Shown here in pieces: positions 9,480 through 18,593 of a stretch of 64,000 nucleotides of DNA. Numbering within the stretch: position 1 is the first letter of the stretch; each line of letters begins with the position of its first letter. The stretch comes from Saccharomonospora viridis DSM 43017 (GTDB lineage: Bacteria; Actinomycetota; Actinomycetes; Mycobacteriales; Pseudonocardiaceae): positions 2,940,001 through 3,004,000 of the forward strand of contig NC_013159.1 of assembly GCF_000023865.1 (NCBI RefSeq), in the 5' to 3' direction. The position numbers were made by a program, and so were the translations under genes. The notes below the pieces were generated by a model. The model had not been told where the DNA came from, searched no databases, and saw only the letters and a program-made list of their open reading frames with translations.

Positions 9480-10325
9480 TCAGCCCGCCTCAGCTCGCGG
9501 CCCGAACGAGTAGCTCTGTCCGCTGCTGCTCGACTGACCGGAACCCGATGAGGACGCCGAAGCGGGCGCGGCGGAGCCTCGGTCGTCCAGTTCACGCAGC
9601 TGGGATTCCAAAAAGCCCCTCAACCGAGTGCGGTATTCCCGCTCGATCGTGCGCAGCTCCTCGATCTTCTTGTTGAGGGCTGTCTTCTCGGTGTTGAGGT
9701 TGTTCAACGTCTCGGTGTACTTGCGCTGCGCCTCACGGTCCAGGTTGGTCGCCTTCTCACGCGCCTGGCGCTCCAGCGTCTCAGCCCTGGTGCGTGCCTC
9801 GTTCAGCATCGTCTCGGCGCGGGTACGCGCCTCGTTGACCATCGAGTCGGCCTTCGACCGCGCGTCGGACAACAACTGCTCCGACTTGGCCCTGGCCTCG
9901 GCGAGCATGCTGTCGGACTCGGACTTCGCCTCGGCCGTGAGTCGGTCCGCCATCTCCTGCGCCAGACCGAGCACCTTGGCGGCCTGCACGTTCGGCTCAC
10001 CGCCGTCGACCATGAGCCCGGTCGCCTGGGTCTGCTCCATCGCGGACGCGGGCGGCACAGAGGACAGCCTGCGTGAGGAGTCGTCGTGTGCTCCGTGCTG
10101 CGCGGCCGCCGCCTTCGCGGCTTCCAACTCGCTACGAGTTGATTCCAACTCTGCATCGAGCTGTTCGACCTGCTGCCGCAGCTCGTTATTGTCCTCAATC
10201 AACCGGGCAAGCTCGGTCTCGACAAGGTCGAGGAACGCGTCCACCTCGTCCTCGTTGTAGCCCCGCTTGCCGATCGGAGGCTTGCTGAACGCGACGTTAT
10301 GCACGTCAGCAGGAGTCAACGACAT
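9480..10325 (-). CDS. wag31: DivIVA/Wag31 polar growth scaffold protein
   Basis: A 281-residue coiled-coil protein that marks curved membrane at the poles and directs apical wall synthesis in actinobacteria. The N-terminal DivIVA domain is clear ([36 protein letters not shown]), with the membrane-binding [10 protein letters not shown] region. A variable linker (about residues 75-115) is followed by a long coiled coil with repeating [15 protein letters not shown]-type heptads (about 120-245), and a Ser/Gly-rich tail. Ribosome-binding site GAGGTGA lies just before the ATG. It follows sepF and yggT, as usual. DivIVA in this lineage is normally essential and regulated by Ser/Thr kinases, but the phosphosite cannot be confirmed here. 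Confidence 0.96.
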   Translation of the reverse strand: MSLTPADVHNVAFSKPPIGKRGYNEDEVDAFLDLVETELARLIEDNNELRQQVEQLDAELESTRSELEAAKAAAAQHGAHDDSSRRLSSVPPASAMEQTQATGLMVDGGEPNVQAAKVLGLAQEMADRLTAEAKSESDSMLAEARAKSEQLLSDARSKADSMVNEARTRAETMLNEARTRAETLERQAREKATNLDREAQRKYTETLNNLNTEKTALNKKIEELRTIEREYRTRLRGFLESQLRELDDRGSAAPASASSSGSGQSSSSGQSYSFGPRAEAG

Positions 10326-10374
10326 CAGATCACCTCACGCACTCCATGGCCTGCCGGTCCACCCGGGTTCCCCG

Positions 10375-10659
10375 CTACCCGGGAAGCGCCAGTTGCATCC
10401 CGATGAACACAACCAACAGCAGCACCATAATCGATAGGTCCAGCCCCACGCCGCCGATCCGTACGATCGGAATGATCCGTCGCACGAGTCGAACCGGTGG
10501 ATCGGTCACTGTGTAGATGGTCTCGAGCGCTACCGCAACCCCTCCGGAGGGGCGCCAGTCACGAGCGAAGGCACGTACGAGCTCTACCACGATACGTGCC
10601 GTAAGCAGCAACCAGAACGCGAACAGCAGCCAATACAGAATCATGCGGACAGCGACCAC
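10375..10659 (-). CDS. YggT family membrane protein
   Basis: A 94-residue protein with two hydrophobic segments (MILYWLLFAFWLLLTARIVVELV and LDLSIMVLLLVVFIGMQLAL) flanking the family signature TDPPVRLVRRIIP. YggT proteins are found between sepF and divIVA in actinobacteria and firmicutes and are thought to act in the division or polar growth apparatus. It is cotranscribed with sepF (31 bases downstream of it). Confidence 0.92.
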   Translation of the reverse strand: MVAVRMILYWLLFAFWLLLTARIVVELVRAFARDWRPSGGVAVALETIYTVTDPPVRLVRRIIPIVRIGGVGLDLSIMVLLLVVFIGMQLALPG

Positions 10660-10690
10660 GGGAACACTCTGCCATACCCCGCCCGCGGGC

Positions 10691-11323
10691 TCAGTGTCGG
10701 AGGAACAATCCGCCCTCGGCGATTCTCCTGCGGTCTTCCGCCGTCACATCCACATCCGGGGGTGAGAGCAAAAACACTTTATTCGTGACCTTGTCCATCG
10801 AGCCGCGCAAGGCGAACGCCAGACCGGCCGCGAAGTCCACCAGACGTTTGGCGTCGGCGTTCTCCATCTCCGTCAGGTTCATGATGACAGGCGCCCCATC
10901 GCGGTACGCCTCACCGATCTCCCGCGCCTCCGCATAACTGGTCGGGTGCAACGTGATGATGCGGCTCAACGGATCGCGCGCCACCGCGGCACCGGACTCC
11001 GAGGCCGGGTTCTGCTGCCCCAGCTGACGCACCCGCGCCATGGGCTCCGGCTGCCGATCCATGGCCAGCGACCCGTGCACGGCGGGCTCCCCACGCGAAG
11101 CCGAACGCCGGGCACGCGTGGACGTGCTCTCAGCTTCCTCGAACTCGTCCATGACACGGTAGCGAGGGCGAGACCTGCGCGGTTGTGTTTCCTTGTACGC
11201 GTGCTCGTCGTAGGAACCGTAGTCGCTGCCCTGGTAGTCGCGCCGATAGTCCTCGTCGAAGTCGTAGTCGTCCTCGGCAGGGACCATCCCGAAGTAGGCC
11301 TTCAGCTTCTGCAGCGCGCTCAT
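10691..11323 (-). CDS. sepF: Cell division protein SepF
   Basis: A 210-residue protein. The N-terminal amphipathic helix ([13 protein letters not shown]) is the usual membrane anchor. It is followed by an acidic, Arg-rich linker and a C-terminal SepF domain (about residues 115-205, with [27 protein letters not shown] and [23 protein letters not shown] in outline). SepF tethers FtsZ to the membrane in bacteria that lack FtsA; no ftsA is present in this division cluster, which agrees. Confidence 0.95.
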   Translation of the reverse strand: MSALQKLKAYFGMVPAEDDYDFDEDYRRDYQGSDYGSYDEHAYKETQPRRSRPRYRVMDEFEEAESTSTRARRSASRGEPAVHGSLAMDRQPEPMARVRQLGQQNPASESGAAVARDPLSRIITLHPTSYAEAREIGEAYRDGAPVIMNLTEMENADAKRLVDFAAGLAFALRGSMDKVTNKVFLLSPPDVDVTAEDRRRIAEGGLFLRH

Positions 11324-11407
11324 GCCTCTCCCTCGCCCTCTGCGGTCATGTAGTACGGCCCAACGACTTCCGGCCGAACCATTCGACGCCGCTGTGGGTG
11401 GACCTTG

Positions 11408-12142
11408 CTAAGGGGAGGCTAAACCGCGACCGCCGAGCAACGCGGTTCCGACACGCACACACGTCGAGCCGTATGCGATTGCCTGGTCCAAGTCCCCGCT
11501 CATGCCCGCCGAGATCTCGGTCGCCTCAGGGTGATCCTTCCGCAACCTCTCGGCCACGGCCGCCAACCGCTCGAAAGCCGGTTCGGGGTCGACACCGAGC
11601 GGCGCGACGGCCATCACGCCGCGCAATCGGAGATAATCACCCCTTTGGGCGATCACATCGGCGAGCTCACTAAGATCATCAATAGGGCAGCCGCCGCGCG
11701 ACGGATCGTCGTCGAGGCTGGCCTGGACGAGCACGTCGAGCGGCCGATCCCGCTCTCCGGCCTCCAGCGCCGCCCGCACCGCCTTGGTGAGCGCGTCGGC
11801 CAGTCGGAGGGAGTCCACCGACTGCACCTCCGCGGCCCAGCGCGCCACCGACCTGGCCTTGTTGCGCTGCAGTCGGCCGACCATGTGCCAACGCACGTCG
11901 GCGTCCGGGCGAAGCTGTCCCACCTCGCGCACCTTGGCCACCGCTTCCTGATCCCGGTTCTCCCCGAGGTTACGCACCCCGAGGTCCAGCAGGGCGGCAG
12001 CGTCGGTGGCGGGGAAGGTCTTCGTCACGGCGATGAGCCGGACCTCGTCCGGCGAACGACCGACCCGTCGGCATGCCTGCTCGATACGATCGGTGATCTT
12101 CCGCAGCGCCGTCGCCAATTCCTCCGAGCGCTGGCTGCTCAC
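11408..12142 (-). CDS. YggS/YlmE family PLP-binding protein
   Basis: A 244-residue protein with an alanine-racemase-like TIM barrel that binds pyridoxal phosphate and helps keep PLP and amino-acid pools balanced (PLPBP family). Family motifs are LIAVTKTFPATDA (containing the PLP lysine), LGENRDQEAVAK, WHMVGRLQRNKAR, and MSGDLDQAIAYGSTCVRVGTALLG near the C-terminus. The GTG at 12142 is chosen because it overlaps the pgeF stop (GTGA). A longer open frame upstream runs inside pgeF and is not family-like. Confidence 0.93.
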   Translation of the reverse strand: MSSQRSEELATALRKITDRIEQACRRVGRSPDEVRLIAVTKTFPATDAAALLDLGVRNLGENRDQEAVAKVREVGQLRPDADVRWHMVGRLQRNKARSVARWAAEVQSVDSLRLADALTKAVRAALEAGERDRPLDVLVQASLDDDPSRGGCPIDDLSELADVIAQRGDYLRLRGVMAVAPLGVDPEPAFERLAAVAERLRKDHPEATEISAGMSGDLDQAIAYGSTCVRVGTALLGGRGLASP

Positions 12143-12864
12143 TGTTCCATCCACGTGACCGCCGCAATCCTTCCAGTCGGAGCACTCCTGCGGTGACTGA
12201 ACAAGGTCTCGTCCTCCATCGTGCACCGCGGATCGACTCCGATCCGTCCCACCCCGAGGTCCGCCAACTGCCTCCACAACCCCGCCCTCAGGTCCAGCGC
12301 CGGGGTTCCCTTCCTACTCCGGCAGGCACTACCGGGCAGATGCTTCTCCACGTCGTCGGCCATCGGCTTCGGCACCTCGTAGCATTCGCCGCAGATCGCC
12401 GGCCCCAACAACGCCTCGATCCGGTCGGGGCGCGCCCCGACCGAGCGCATGGCTTCCAGCGCGGCCGGAACGACACCCACGCGCGCTCCGACCCTGCCGG
12501 CATGGACGGCAGCCACCACACCGGCTTCCGGGTCACCGAGCAACACCGGCACACAATCCGCGACCAACGCCACAAGCGCCACACCGGGCCGGGTGGTGAC
12601 GAGGGCGTCCGTGGCCTCGGCAGGACCTTCCTCGGTACCGTCGACGATCGCGACGGTGCGGCCGTGTACCTGCTCCATCCACATCAGGCGGTCCTCGGCC
12701 AGGCCGAGTTCGCGGGCGAGCCTGCGACGGTTCGCCGCGACGGCCTCCGGGTCGTCGCCCACGTGGTCACCCAGGTTGAACGAGTCGAACGGTGGCTTCG
12801 ACCGTCCACCCGCCCTCGTGGTCACCACCCGCCGAATGCGCACAGCCGTCAACCCCTTCGACAC
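12139..12864 (-). CDS. pgeF: PgeF/YfiH multicopper-like (laccase domain) protein
   Basis: A 241-residue protein of the DUF152/laccase-domain family. In E. coli the homologue removes L-Ser wrongly placed in peptidoglycan stems; others show purine nucleoside phosphorylase or polyphenol oxidase activity. Metal-ligand motifs are visible: LMWMEQVHGRTV, VADCVPVLLGD, VAAVHAGRVGARVGV and GPAICGECYEVP. It lies directly after ftsZ and overlaps yggS by four bases, the conserved actinobacterial arrangement. Confidence 0.93.
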   Translation of the reverse strand: MSKGLTAVRIRRVVTTRAGGRSKPPFDSFNLGDHVGDDPEAVAANRRRLARELGLAEDRLMWMEQVHGRTVAIVDGTEEGPAEATDALVTTRPGVALVALVADCVPVLLGDPEAGVVAAVHAGRVGARVGVVPAALEAMRSVGARPDRIEALLGPAICGECYEVPKPMADDVEKHLPGSACRSRKGTPALDLRAGLWRQLADLGVGRIGVDPRCTMEDETLFSHRRSAPTGRIAAVTWMEQ

Positions 12865-12911
12865 CGGTACCGCTACTGGTGCCTGCGAGCTTAGCGATGA
12901 CCCACGAAAGC

Positions 12912-14228
12912 TCAGCGACGCATGAAAGGCGGCACGTCCACCTCGTCGTCATCGGAGTCGTCGTTCACCGGGAACGCACGACTGGGCAGGCTGCCGTGCA
13001 CCCGATGCGCCGTCGACGAGGACGAGTAGCCGCGGGAGGAGCCGTGGCTCGGCGGCAGCGAGCCGGACTGACTCGACTGCCCCGCGGACGGCTGCCGTCG
13101 CACCACGGGCGGCGTGGGATTGCCGTTCTCCCCGCGGACGGGCCGGGTACCGGACTCACCACGCTGTCCACCCGTCGCCGAGGAACTGGAGGTCGTCGTC
13201 CCCCCACCGCTCTGCGAGGAGTCGCCACCGCCCGTGCTGCGGGTGCTGAATGTGCCGGGGTCGAGCTTCTTGTGCGTCGGCGCACCCGAATCGAAGCCCG
13301 CCGCGATGACTGTGACACGCACTTCATCGCCGAGCGAGTCGTCGATGATCGTCCCGAAGATGATGTTCGCTTCGGGGTGCGCGGACTCCTGGACCAACGA
13401 GGCGGCCTCGTTGATCTCGAACAGTCCGAGGTCCGAACCACCGGCGATGGACAGCAGCGCGCCGTGGGCACCGTCCATCGAGGCCTCCAGCAGCGGTGAA
13501 TTTATGGCCTTTTCCGCTGCCTGCACGGCGCGGCCCTCACCGCGCGCGGAGCCGATGCCCATGAGCGCACTGCCCGCACCGGACATCACGCTCTTGACGT
13601 CGGCGAAGTCGAGGTTGATCAGACCCGGTGTGGTGATGAGATCGGTGATGCCCTGGACACCGGACAACAGGACTTCGTCGGCCGAACGGAACGCGTCCAT
13701 GAGGGACACGCCGATGTCACCGAGCTGAAGCAGTCGGTCGTTGGGGATGACGATCAGCGTGTCGCACTCGTTGCGCAGTGCCTGGATGCCGTCCTCCGCC
13801 TGCCGGGCACGGCGCTTGCCCTCGAACGAGAACGGCCGCGTGACCACGCCGATCGTCAGTGCCCCAAGTTTGCGCGCGATCTGCGCGACCACGGGCGCGC
13901 CACCGGTGCCGGTGCCGCCTCCTTCGCCCGCGGTGACGAAGACCATGTCGGCGCCCTTGAGGACTTCTTCGATCTCCTCGCGATGGTCTTCGGCGGCCTT
14001 CTGTCCGACCTCGGGGGACGCGCCCGCACCGAGGCCACGCGTGAGTTCGCGGCCGATGTCCAGCTTGACGTCCGCATCGGACATCAGCAGGGCCTGTGCG
14101 TCGGTGTTCACCGCGATGAACTCCACGCCTTTCAGGCCGACCTCGATCATGCGGTTCACGGCATTCACACCGCCGCCGCCGATACCGACGACCTTGATCA
14201 CCGCGAGGTAATTGTGCGGGGGCGTCAT
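12912..14228 (-). CDS. ftsZ: Cell division GTPase FtsZ
   Basis: The tubulin homologue that forms the division ring, 438 residues. It has the GTP-binding [11 protein letters not shown] loop, the N-terminal [17 protein letters not shown] and the T7-loop region [12 protein letters not shown] long Ser/Thr/Gly-rich linker (about residues 315-420) ends in the conserved tail [13 protein letters not shown], which binds SepF and other partners. The ATG at 14228 ([10 protein letters not shown]) is preceded by GGAAGG; an open extension of 26 codons upstream is not conserved in type. The upstream region carries a candidate promoter and dyad (separate entry), so ftsZ likely has its own transcript. Confidence 0.97.
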   Translation of the reverse strand: MTPPHNYLAVIKVVGIGGGGVNAVNRMIEVGLKGVEFIAVNTDAQALLMSDADVKLDIGRELTRGLGAGASPEVGQKAAEDHREEIEEVLKGADMVFVTAGEGGGTGTGGAPVVAQIARKLGALTIGVVTRPFSFEGKRRARQAEDGIQALRNECDTLIVIPNDRLLQLGDIGVSLMDAFRSADEVLLSGVQGITDLITTPGLINLDFADVKSVMSGAGSALMGIGSARGEGRAVQAAEKAINSPLLEASMDGAHGALLSIAGGSDLGLFEINEAASLVQESAHPEANIIFGTIIDDSLGDEVRVTVIAAGFDSGAPTHKKLDPGTFSTRSTGGGDSSQSGGGTTTSSSSATGGQRGESGTRPVRGENGNPTPPVVRRQPSAGQSSQSGSLPPSHGSSRGYSSSSTAHRVHGSLPSRAFPVNDDSDDDEVDVPPFMRR

Positions 14229-14308
14229 CGGGTTGCCTTCCTGATCGTGGTGGTGCTGTCGTGCGTCGACGCTGGATCGTCGACCGGTGCTGGGTTTTCC
14301 ACCCAACC

Positions 14309-14342
14309 CTAAACCTGAGGTAGAGGTTTAGAGTTATGTCAA
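14309..14342 (-). promoter_or_regulatory. Candidate ftsZ promoter with perfect dyad
   Basis: On the minus strand a TTGACA hexamer (14337-14342) is followed after 5 bases by CTAAACCT-N7-AGGTTTAG (14309-14331), a perfect 8-bp inverted repeat. The dyad fills the region where the spacer and -10 would lie, with no strong -10 hexamer recognisable. This is the geometry of an activator or repressor site inside a promoter. It lies about 80-115 bases before the ftsZ start and downstream of the DinB-like gene. Remainder of 14229-14468: no gene seen. Confidence 0.55.
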
Positions 14343-14468
14343 CTTCCAACGTTGCTGACGGACCGTAGGCAGACTGCAGCGCGGAATCCAGCAGGCACGC
14401 GGCGTGTCGCGAACGTCTTTCGCCACACCTCGCCGCGACCATGGCGACACCGGCGGTTTCGCCTCCGG

Positions 14469-14984
14469 TTACTCGCCCGTCCGACCGTCGATCAACTCGG
14501 TGAGAATGTCAAGGTGTCCAGCGTGTCTGCCGGTTTCCTCGATCATGTGCGTCAGGACGTAGCGCAGGTTTATCGTGCCGGTCCGGAACGGGACCTCGTG
14601 GTCGAGATTCATCCCTTCGATGAGCTTCCGGCTGTGTTCGCACTGGCGTTCGTAGTCAGCCAGCAGTGTCACCAGCGGCACGTCCAGCGCGGCACGGAAC
14701 TCCGCGTCCGGATCGGTCTTCATCGCCTCGCGCCACGGGTCGTCCTCTCCGGAGAGCACGACGCCGAACCAGAACCGCTCCACGTACGTCAGATGCCCGA
14801 CCAGGCCCGCCACGGTGGTCAGCTTGCTGGGCAACAACGCCCGCCGCGCCTGTTCGTCGGTCAACCCACGGCACTTGTACAGGACGGTGGCCCGGAGGAA
14901 GTCGAGGAACCCGGTCAACATGGTCCGCTCCGAACCGGTGAACGGCGGTTCGGGACGGGTGATGTCGATCATGGTGTCGGTCAT
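14469..14984 (-). CDS. DinB-like (DUF664) four-helix protein
   Basis: A 171-residue protein starting MTDTMIDITRPEPPFTGSER. It has the DinB/mycothiol-transferase four-helix pattern, including LVGHLTYVERFWFGVVL (metal-binding His in helix 2) and THMIEETGRHAGHLDILTELIDG near the C-terminus, with the HxxxH metal ligands (HMIEETGRHAGH). Family members are thiol-dependent transferases in actinobacteria with mycothiol or bacillithiol. The specific reaction is unknown. It sits between ftsQ and ftsZ on the same strand, which are normally adjacent in this phylum. An alternative start lies 10 codons upstream. Confidence 0.85.
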   Translation of the reverse strand: MTDTMIDITRPEPPFTGSERTMLTGFLDFLRATVLYKCRGLTDEQARRALLPSKLTTVAGLVGHLTYVERFWFGVVLSGEDDPWREAMKTDPDAEFRAALDVPLVTLLADYERQCEHSRKLIEGMNLDHEVPFRTGTINLRYVLTHMIEETGRHAGHLDILTELIDGRTGE

Positions 14985-15027
14985 GGGGCAACTTTGACAG
15001 AGCCCTCCCGACACGCCGACAGGCGTC

Positions 15028-15810
15028 CTACGACACGGTGGGAAGCTCGGGGCTCGACACGTCGTAGACGGTGCCCTCCCTGGTCAGCAGCACGGACAAC
15101 ACCTTCGCCTTGTACGCGTTCTGTTCCGCGTCGCCCCATCGCACGATCCGGTCGTCGACCAGTTCGAACTCGACGCTGCCCGGCGTCGTGGCCCCTGCCG
15201 ACACCACCTGCTCGAACAACTCGGCGGGCAGCTCGGCGAGCACGGCAGTCACGGCCCTGGTCTCGTCGTCGACCGGCCCCGGGTCGAACACCTCGAGTTT
15301 CGGTAGTCCTTCGGGAGGCGTGTCCAGCCGCTCGTACAACACACCGGTCGAATCGACGAGTCTGATGCCCTCCCTGCCGTCGTGGTAGGCCACCGCCCTG
15401 CGTTCGGTCACGGAGATCGTGATGGTCGAGGGCCACGAACGGGACACGTCCACCTCGGCCACGCCGGGAAGCCTCGCCACCCGCGCCGCGACCTCGTCGG
15501 TGTCCACCCGCACCATCGGATGCTCGACCGGCACGTCGGCCACCGCCCGGACCCGGTCGGCCCCCACCGTGTGGGCTCCCACCACCTCGACCGTGCTCAC
15601 TCCGAGGAAGGGGGTGAACCACACCAGATAGCCCAGCGCGAGCACCGTGAGCACACTCAACGCCACGATGCGTCGCCGCTGCACCACCCGCTGCCGCGAT
15701 CGCGAGCCACCACGCCGGCGTGATCTCGTACGCCCATCCCGCGACGTCGCACGCGACGACGTCACCGTCGCCCGAGGGCGACGGGACGCGCGCTGCCTCG
15801 TCGTGACCAC
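15028..15810 (-). CDS. ftsQ: Cell division protein FtsQ
   Basis: A 260-residue bitopic membrane protein of the divisome. It has an Arg-rich cytoplasmic N-terminus, one membrane helix (IVALSVLTVLALGYLVWF), then a POTRA domain (GVSTVEVVGAHTVGADRVRAVADV through LPGVAEVDVSRSWPSTITISVTER) and the FtsQ beta domain. It links FtsL/FtsB-type partners to the septal synthases. The GTG at 15810 is chosen because AGGTGAGGA lies about 10 bases upstream; earlier starts would overlap murC. It directly follows murC. Confidence 0.93.
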   Translation of the reverse strand: MVTTRQRASRRPRATVTSSRATSRDGRTRSRRRGGSRSRQRVVQRRRIVALSVLTVLALGYLVWFTPFLGVSTVEVVGAHTVGADRVRAVADVPVEHPMVRVDTDEVAARVARLPGVAEVDVSRSWPSTITISVTERRAVAYHDGREGIRLVDSTGVLYERLDTPPEGLPKLEVFDPGPVDDETRAVTAVLAELPAELFEQVVSAGATTPGSVEFELVDDRIVRWGDAEQNAYKAKVLSVLLTREGTVYDVSSPELPTVS

Positions 15811-15823
15811 GGCAGGGATGTCC

Positions 15824-17281
15824 TCACCTGTCTCGACGGTCCAGCTCGGCGAGCAGTTCAGGACCGAGCTGAGTGACGTCACCCGCGCCCATCGTCACCA
15901 CCACGTCACCCGGTTTGGCCAGATCGGCGACGAGGGAGACGGCACGATCGAACGCGGGCTCGTAGTGCGCGTTCGCCCCCTTGATACGGGAGGCCACCAG
16001 CTCACCGGTCACCCCGGGCTCCGGGTCCTCCCTCGCCCCGTAGACGTCGAGGACCACGACCTCGTCGGCCAGCCCCAACGCCTCCGCGAACTCGGCGGCG
16101 AACGCCCTGGTCCGCGAATACAGGTGTGGCTGGAACACCACGACGACCCGGCCACGGCCCGCGGCCTGCCGCACCGCCCGCAGTTGCGCGGACACCTCCG
16201 TGGGGTGATGCGCGTAGTCGTCGTAGACCCGCACATCGCCCGCACGGCCCTTGAACTCGAACCGGCGCCGCACTCCGCCGAACGCGGCCAGGCCCTCCAC
16301 GAGCCCCTCGAGGTCGGCACCGAGTTCGAGACCGGCCAAGAGCGCGGCCACGGCGTTGAACGCCATGTGCTCACCCGGGACGGCGACCCCCATCCGCAGC
16401 TGTTCGCCACGGAGCACGATCCGCACGGTGCCCCCGTCCTCGCCGGGGCTGTAGTCGAGCACCCTGGCATCCGCCTCGCCGGTCGCGGCGCGCCCGTAGC
16501 GGAGCACCCGCACCCCGTCCGCCTCAGCGCGGGTGGCCAGCTCCGAAGCGGCCTCGTCATCAGCACACACGATCAAAGTGCCGCCCGGCTCGATGCGTCG
16601 CACGAAGTCGTGGAACACCGCGTGGTAGGCATCCGCCGTGCCGTGGTGGTCGAGGTGGTCCGGTTCGATGTTCGTGATCACAGCGACCGACGGCGAGTAC
16701 GACAGGAACGAGCCGTCGCTCTCGTCGGCCTCGGCCACGAAGATCCCGCCCTGACCGTGATGGGCATTGGCGCCGGACTCGTTGAGATCACCGCCGATCG
16801 CGAACGAGGGATCGAGGCGACAGTGCTGCAACGCGACCGTGAGCATCGACGTGGTGGACGTCTTGCCGTGGGTTCCTGCGATACAGGCGACCCGGTGTCC
16901 CTCCATCAGCGCCGCCAACGCCTCGGCCCGGTGCAACACCGGGATCCCCCGTTCCCGGGCGGCGACAAGCTCGGGGTTGTCCTCCTTGATCGCCGTGGAC
17001 ACGATCACGGCCGAAGGTGGGTCGCCGAAGACGTCCAGATTCTGCGCCCGCTGCCCCACCTCGATGCGCGCGCCGTGGGCACGCAGCGTCAGAAACGCCC
17101 GGGAATCCTTGGCGTCGGACCCCGACACGCGCCCACCCCGGTCGAGCAGGATGCGCGCGATCCCGCTCATCCCCGCGCCTCCGACCCCGATCAGGTGCGC
17201 CCGTCGCAACGGCTCGGGTAGTTCGAGTGTCCCGAGTGGCATAGTCCCCACGTCTTCCCCCTCATCGACTGCCCTGCTCAC
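15824..17281 (-). CDS. murC: UDP-N-acetylmuramate--L-alanine ligase
   Basis: Adds L-Ala to UDP-MurNAc, the first step of the peptidoglycan stem peptide, in the cytoplasm. 485 residues. Motifs are [22 protein letters not shown] (UDP-binding Rossmann), the ATP P-loop [32 protein letters not shown] and [14 protein letters not shown], all Mur-ligase landmarks. The GTG at 17281 overlaps the murG stop. An internal ATG at 17242 ([11 protein letters not shown]) has a good GGGGGAAG site upstream and could be the real start. Confidence 0.96.
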   Translation of the reverse strand: MSRAVDEGEDVGTMPLGTLELPEPLRRAHLIGVGGAGMSGIARILLDRGGRVSGSDAKDSRAFLTLRAHGARIEVGQRAQNLDVFGDPPSAVIVSTAIKEDNPELVAARERGIPVLHRAEALAALMEGHRVACIAGTHGKTSTTSMLTVALQHCRLDPSFAIGGDLNESGANAHHGQGGIFVAEADESDGSFLSYSPSVAVITNIEPDHLDHHGTADAYHAVFHDFVRRIEPGGTLIVCADDEAASELATRAEADGVRVLRYGRAATGEADARVLDYSPGEDGGTVRIVLRGEQLRMGVAVPGEHMAFNAVAALLAGLELGADLEGLVEGLAAFGGVRRRFEFKGRAGDVRVYDDYAHHPTEVSAQLRAVRQAAGRGRVVVVFQPHLYSRTRAFAAEFAEALGLADEVVVLDVYGAREDPEPGVTGELVASRIKGANAHYEPAFDRAVSLVADLAKPGDVVVTMGAGDVTQLGPELLAELDRRDR

Positions 17282-18474
17282 CGACGCCTCCCCGCGGCCT
17301 GCTCCAACACCATCGCCGCGAGGACCTCGTCGGCCTCCTTGTGGCCCAGTCCGACCGCCGCCGCACTCATCCGCGCCAGCCGTTCCGGGTCGGTCACCAG
17401 AGGTATCACGAGTTCGGCGACCTTGTCGCTAGTGAGCTCCTCATCGGGAACCAACAGCGCCGCTCCCGCGTCCACGGCGGGCCTCGCGTTGAGCGCCTGT
17501 TCACCGTTGCCGTGAGGCAGCGGAACGAACACCGCGGGCAGTCCCACCGCCGAGACCTCGGCCACCGTCATCGCGCCGGACCGGCACAACACCAAGTCGG
17601 CGGCGGCATAGGCGAGGTCCATCCGCTCCAGGTACGGCACCGGGACGTACGGCGGCTTACCCGCGAACTCCTGCACCACCAACGTGTTCTTCGGTCCGTG
17701 GGCGTGCAGCACGCCGACACCGGCCTCGGCGAAACGAGCGGCGGCCTGCGACACGGCGGTGTTGATCGAACGCGCTCCCTGCGAACCACCGAACACGAGC
17801 AGGGTCGGCGCATCGGGGTCCAGTCCGAAGTGCCGCCGCGCCTCGGCACGCAACGCCGCCCTGTCGAGCGCCGTGATCGTGCGCCGCAGGGGGATACCGA
17901 TGACCTCCGCACCGGGCAGGGACGTACCCGGCACCGCGGCGAAAACCTTCGACGCGAAACGAGCCCCCACCCTGTTCGCCAGTCCCGCGTGCTTGTTGGC
18001 CTCGTGCACGATGATCGGCACGCGGCCCCTCGCGGCGAGATACGCGGGCAACGACACGTAACCGCCGAAACCCACGACGACGTCGGCACCGACCCGGTCC
18101 AACACCTCACGGGTACGCCGCACCGACTCCACGACCCGTCCCGGCAGTCGCAGCAGGTCCACGGTGGGCTTGCGCGGCAACGGCACCGGGGGCACCAGTT
18201 CCAACGGATAACCGCGGGCGGGTACGAGCTGGTTCTCCAACCCCCGTTCGGTTCCCAGCGCCACCACCCGGGCGTCGGGGCGCAGCCGCATCACCGCATC
18301 GGCCAACGCCATCGCCGGCTCGATATGCCCCGCCGTCCCACCACCGGCGACCACGACGGTCGGCGCAGGCTTGAGCCGCTCCGGCGAACCGTCGGCCTTC
18401 GCACTCTCCATCGCGTCGCCCATCGGCGACTGTCCACGCGACGCGTCCGCGTCGCCGGGCCTTGCCTCGGTCAC
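17278..18474 (-). CDS. murG: UDP-GlcNAc--lipid I N-acetylglucosamine transferase
   Basis: Peripheral membrane GT28 glycosyltransferase that turns lipid I into lipid II. About 398 residues. It has the Gly-rich [16 protein letters not shown] loop near residue 45, [31 protein letters not shown], and the C-terminal donor site [13 protein letters not shown] and [34 protein letters not shown] in outline. The GTG at 18474 is chosen for GAAGGA a few bases upstream; the N-terminal 40 residues are longer than usual and polar. It overlaps murC by four bases. Confidence 0.95.
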   Translation of the reverse strand: MTEARPGDADASRGQSPMGDAMESAKADGSPERLKPAPTVVVAGGGTAGHIEPAMALADAVMRLRPDARVVALGTERGLENQLVPARGYPLELVPPVPLPRKPTVDLLRLPGRVVESVRRTREVLDRVGADVVVGFGGYVSLPAYLAARGRVPIIVHEANKHAGLANRVGARFASKVFAAVPGTSLPGAEVIGIPLRRTITALDRAALRAEARRHFGLDPDAPTLLVFGGSQGARSINTAVSQAAARFAEAGVGVLHAHGPKNTLVVQEFAGKPPYVPVPYLERMDLAYAAADLVLCRSGAMTVAEVSAVGLPAVFVPLPHGNGEQALNARPAVDAGAALLVPDEELTSDKVAELVIPLVTDPERLARMSAAAVGLGHKEADEVLAAMVLEQAAGRRR

Positions 18475-18593
18475 GTCCGTCCTTCTCCAGTGTTCCCCAC
18501 ACGCCGCACCGAACACGGCGCGAGCACCTCACCCGATGCGATGCCCACGGACCGTCGCGCGAAGCCGTGACGGCCGGGTCCTCCCGGACCCGT

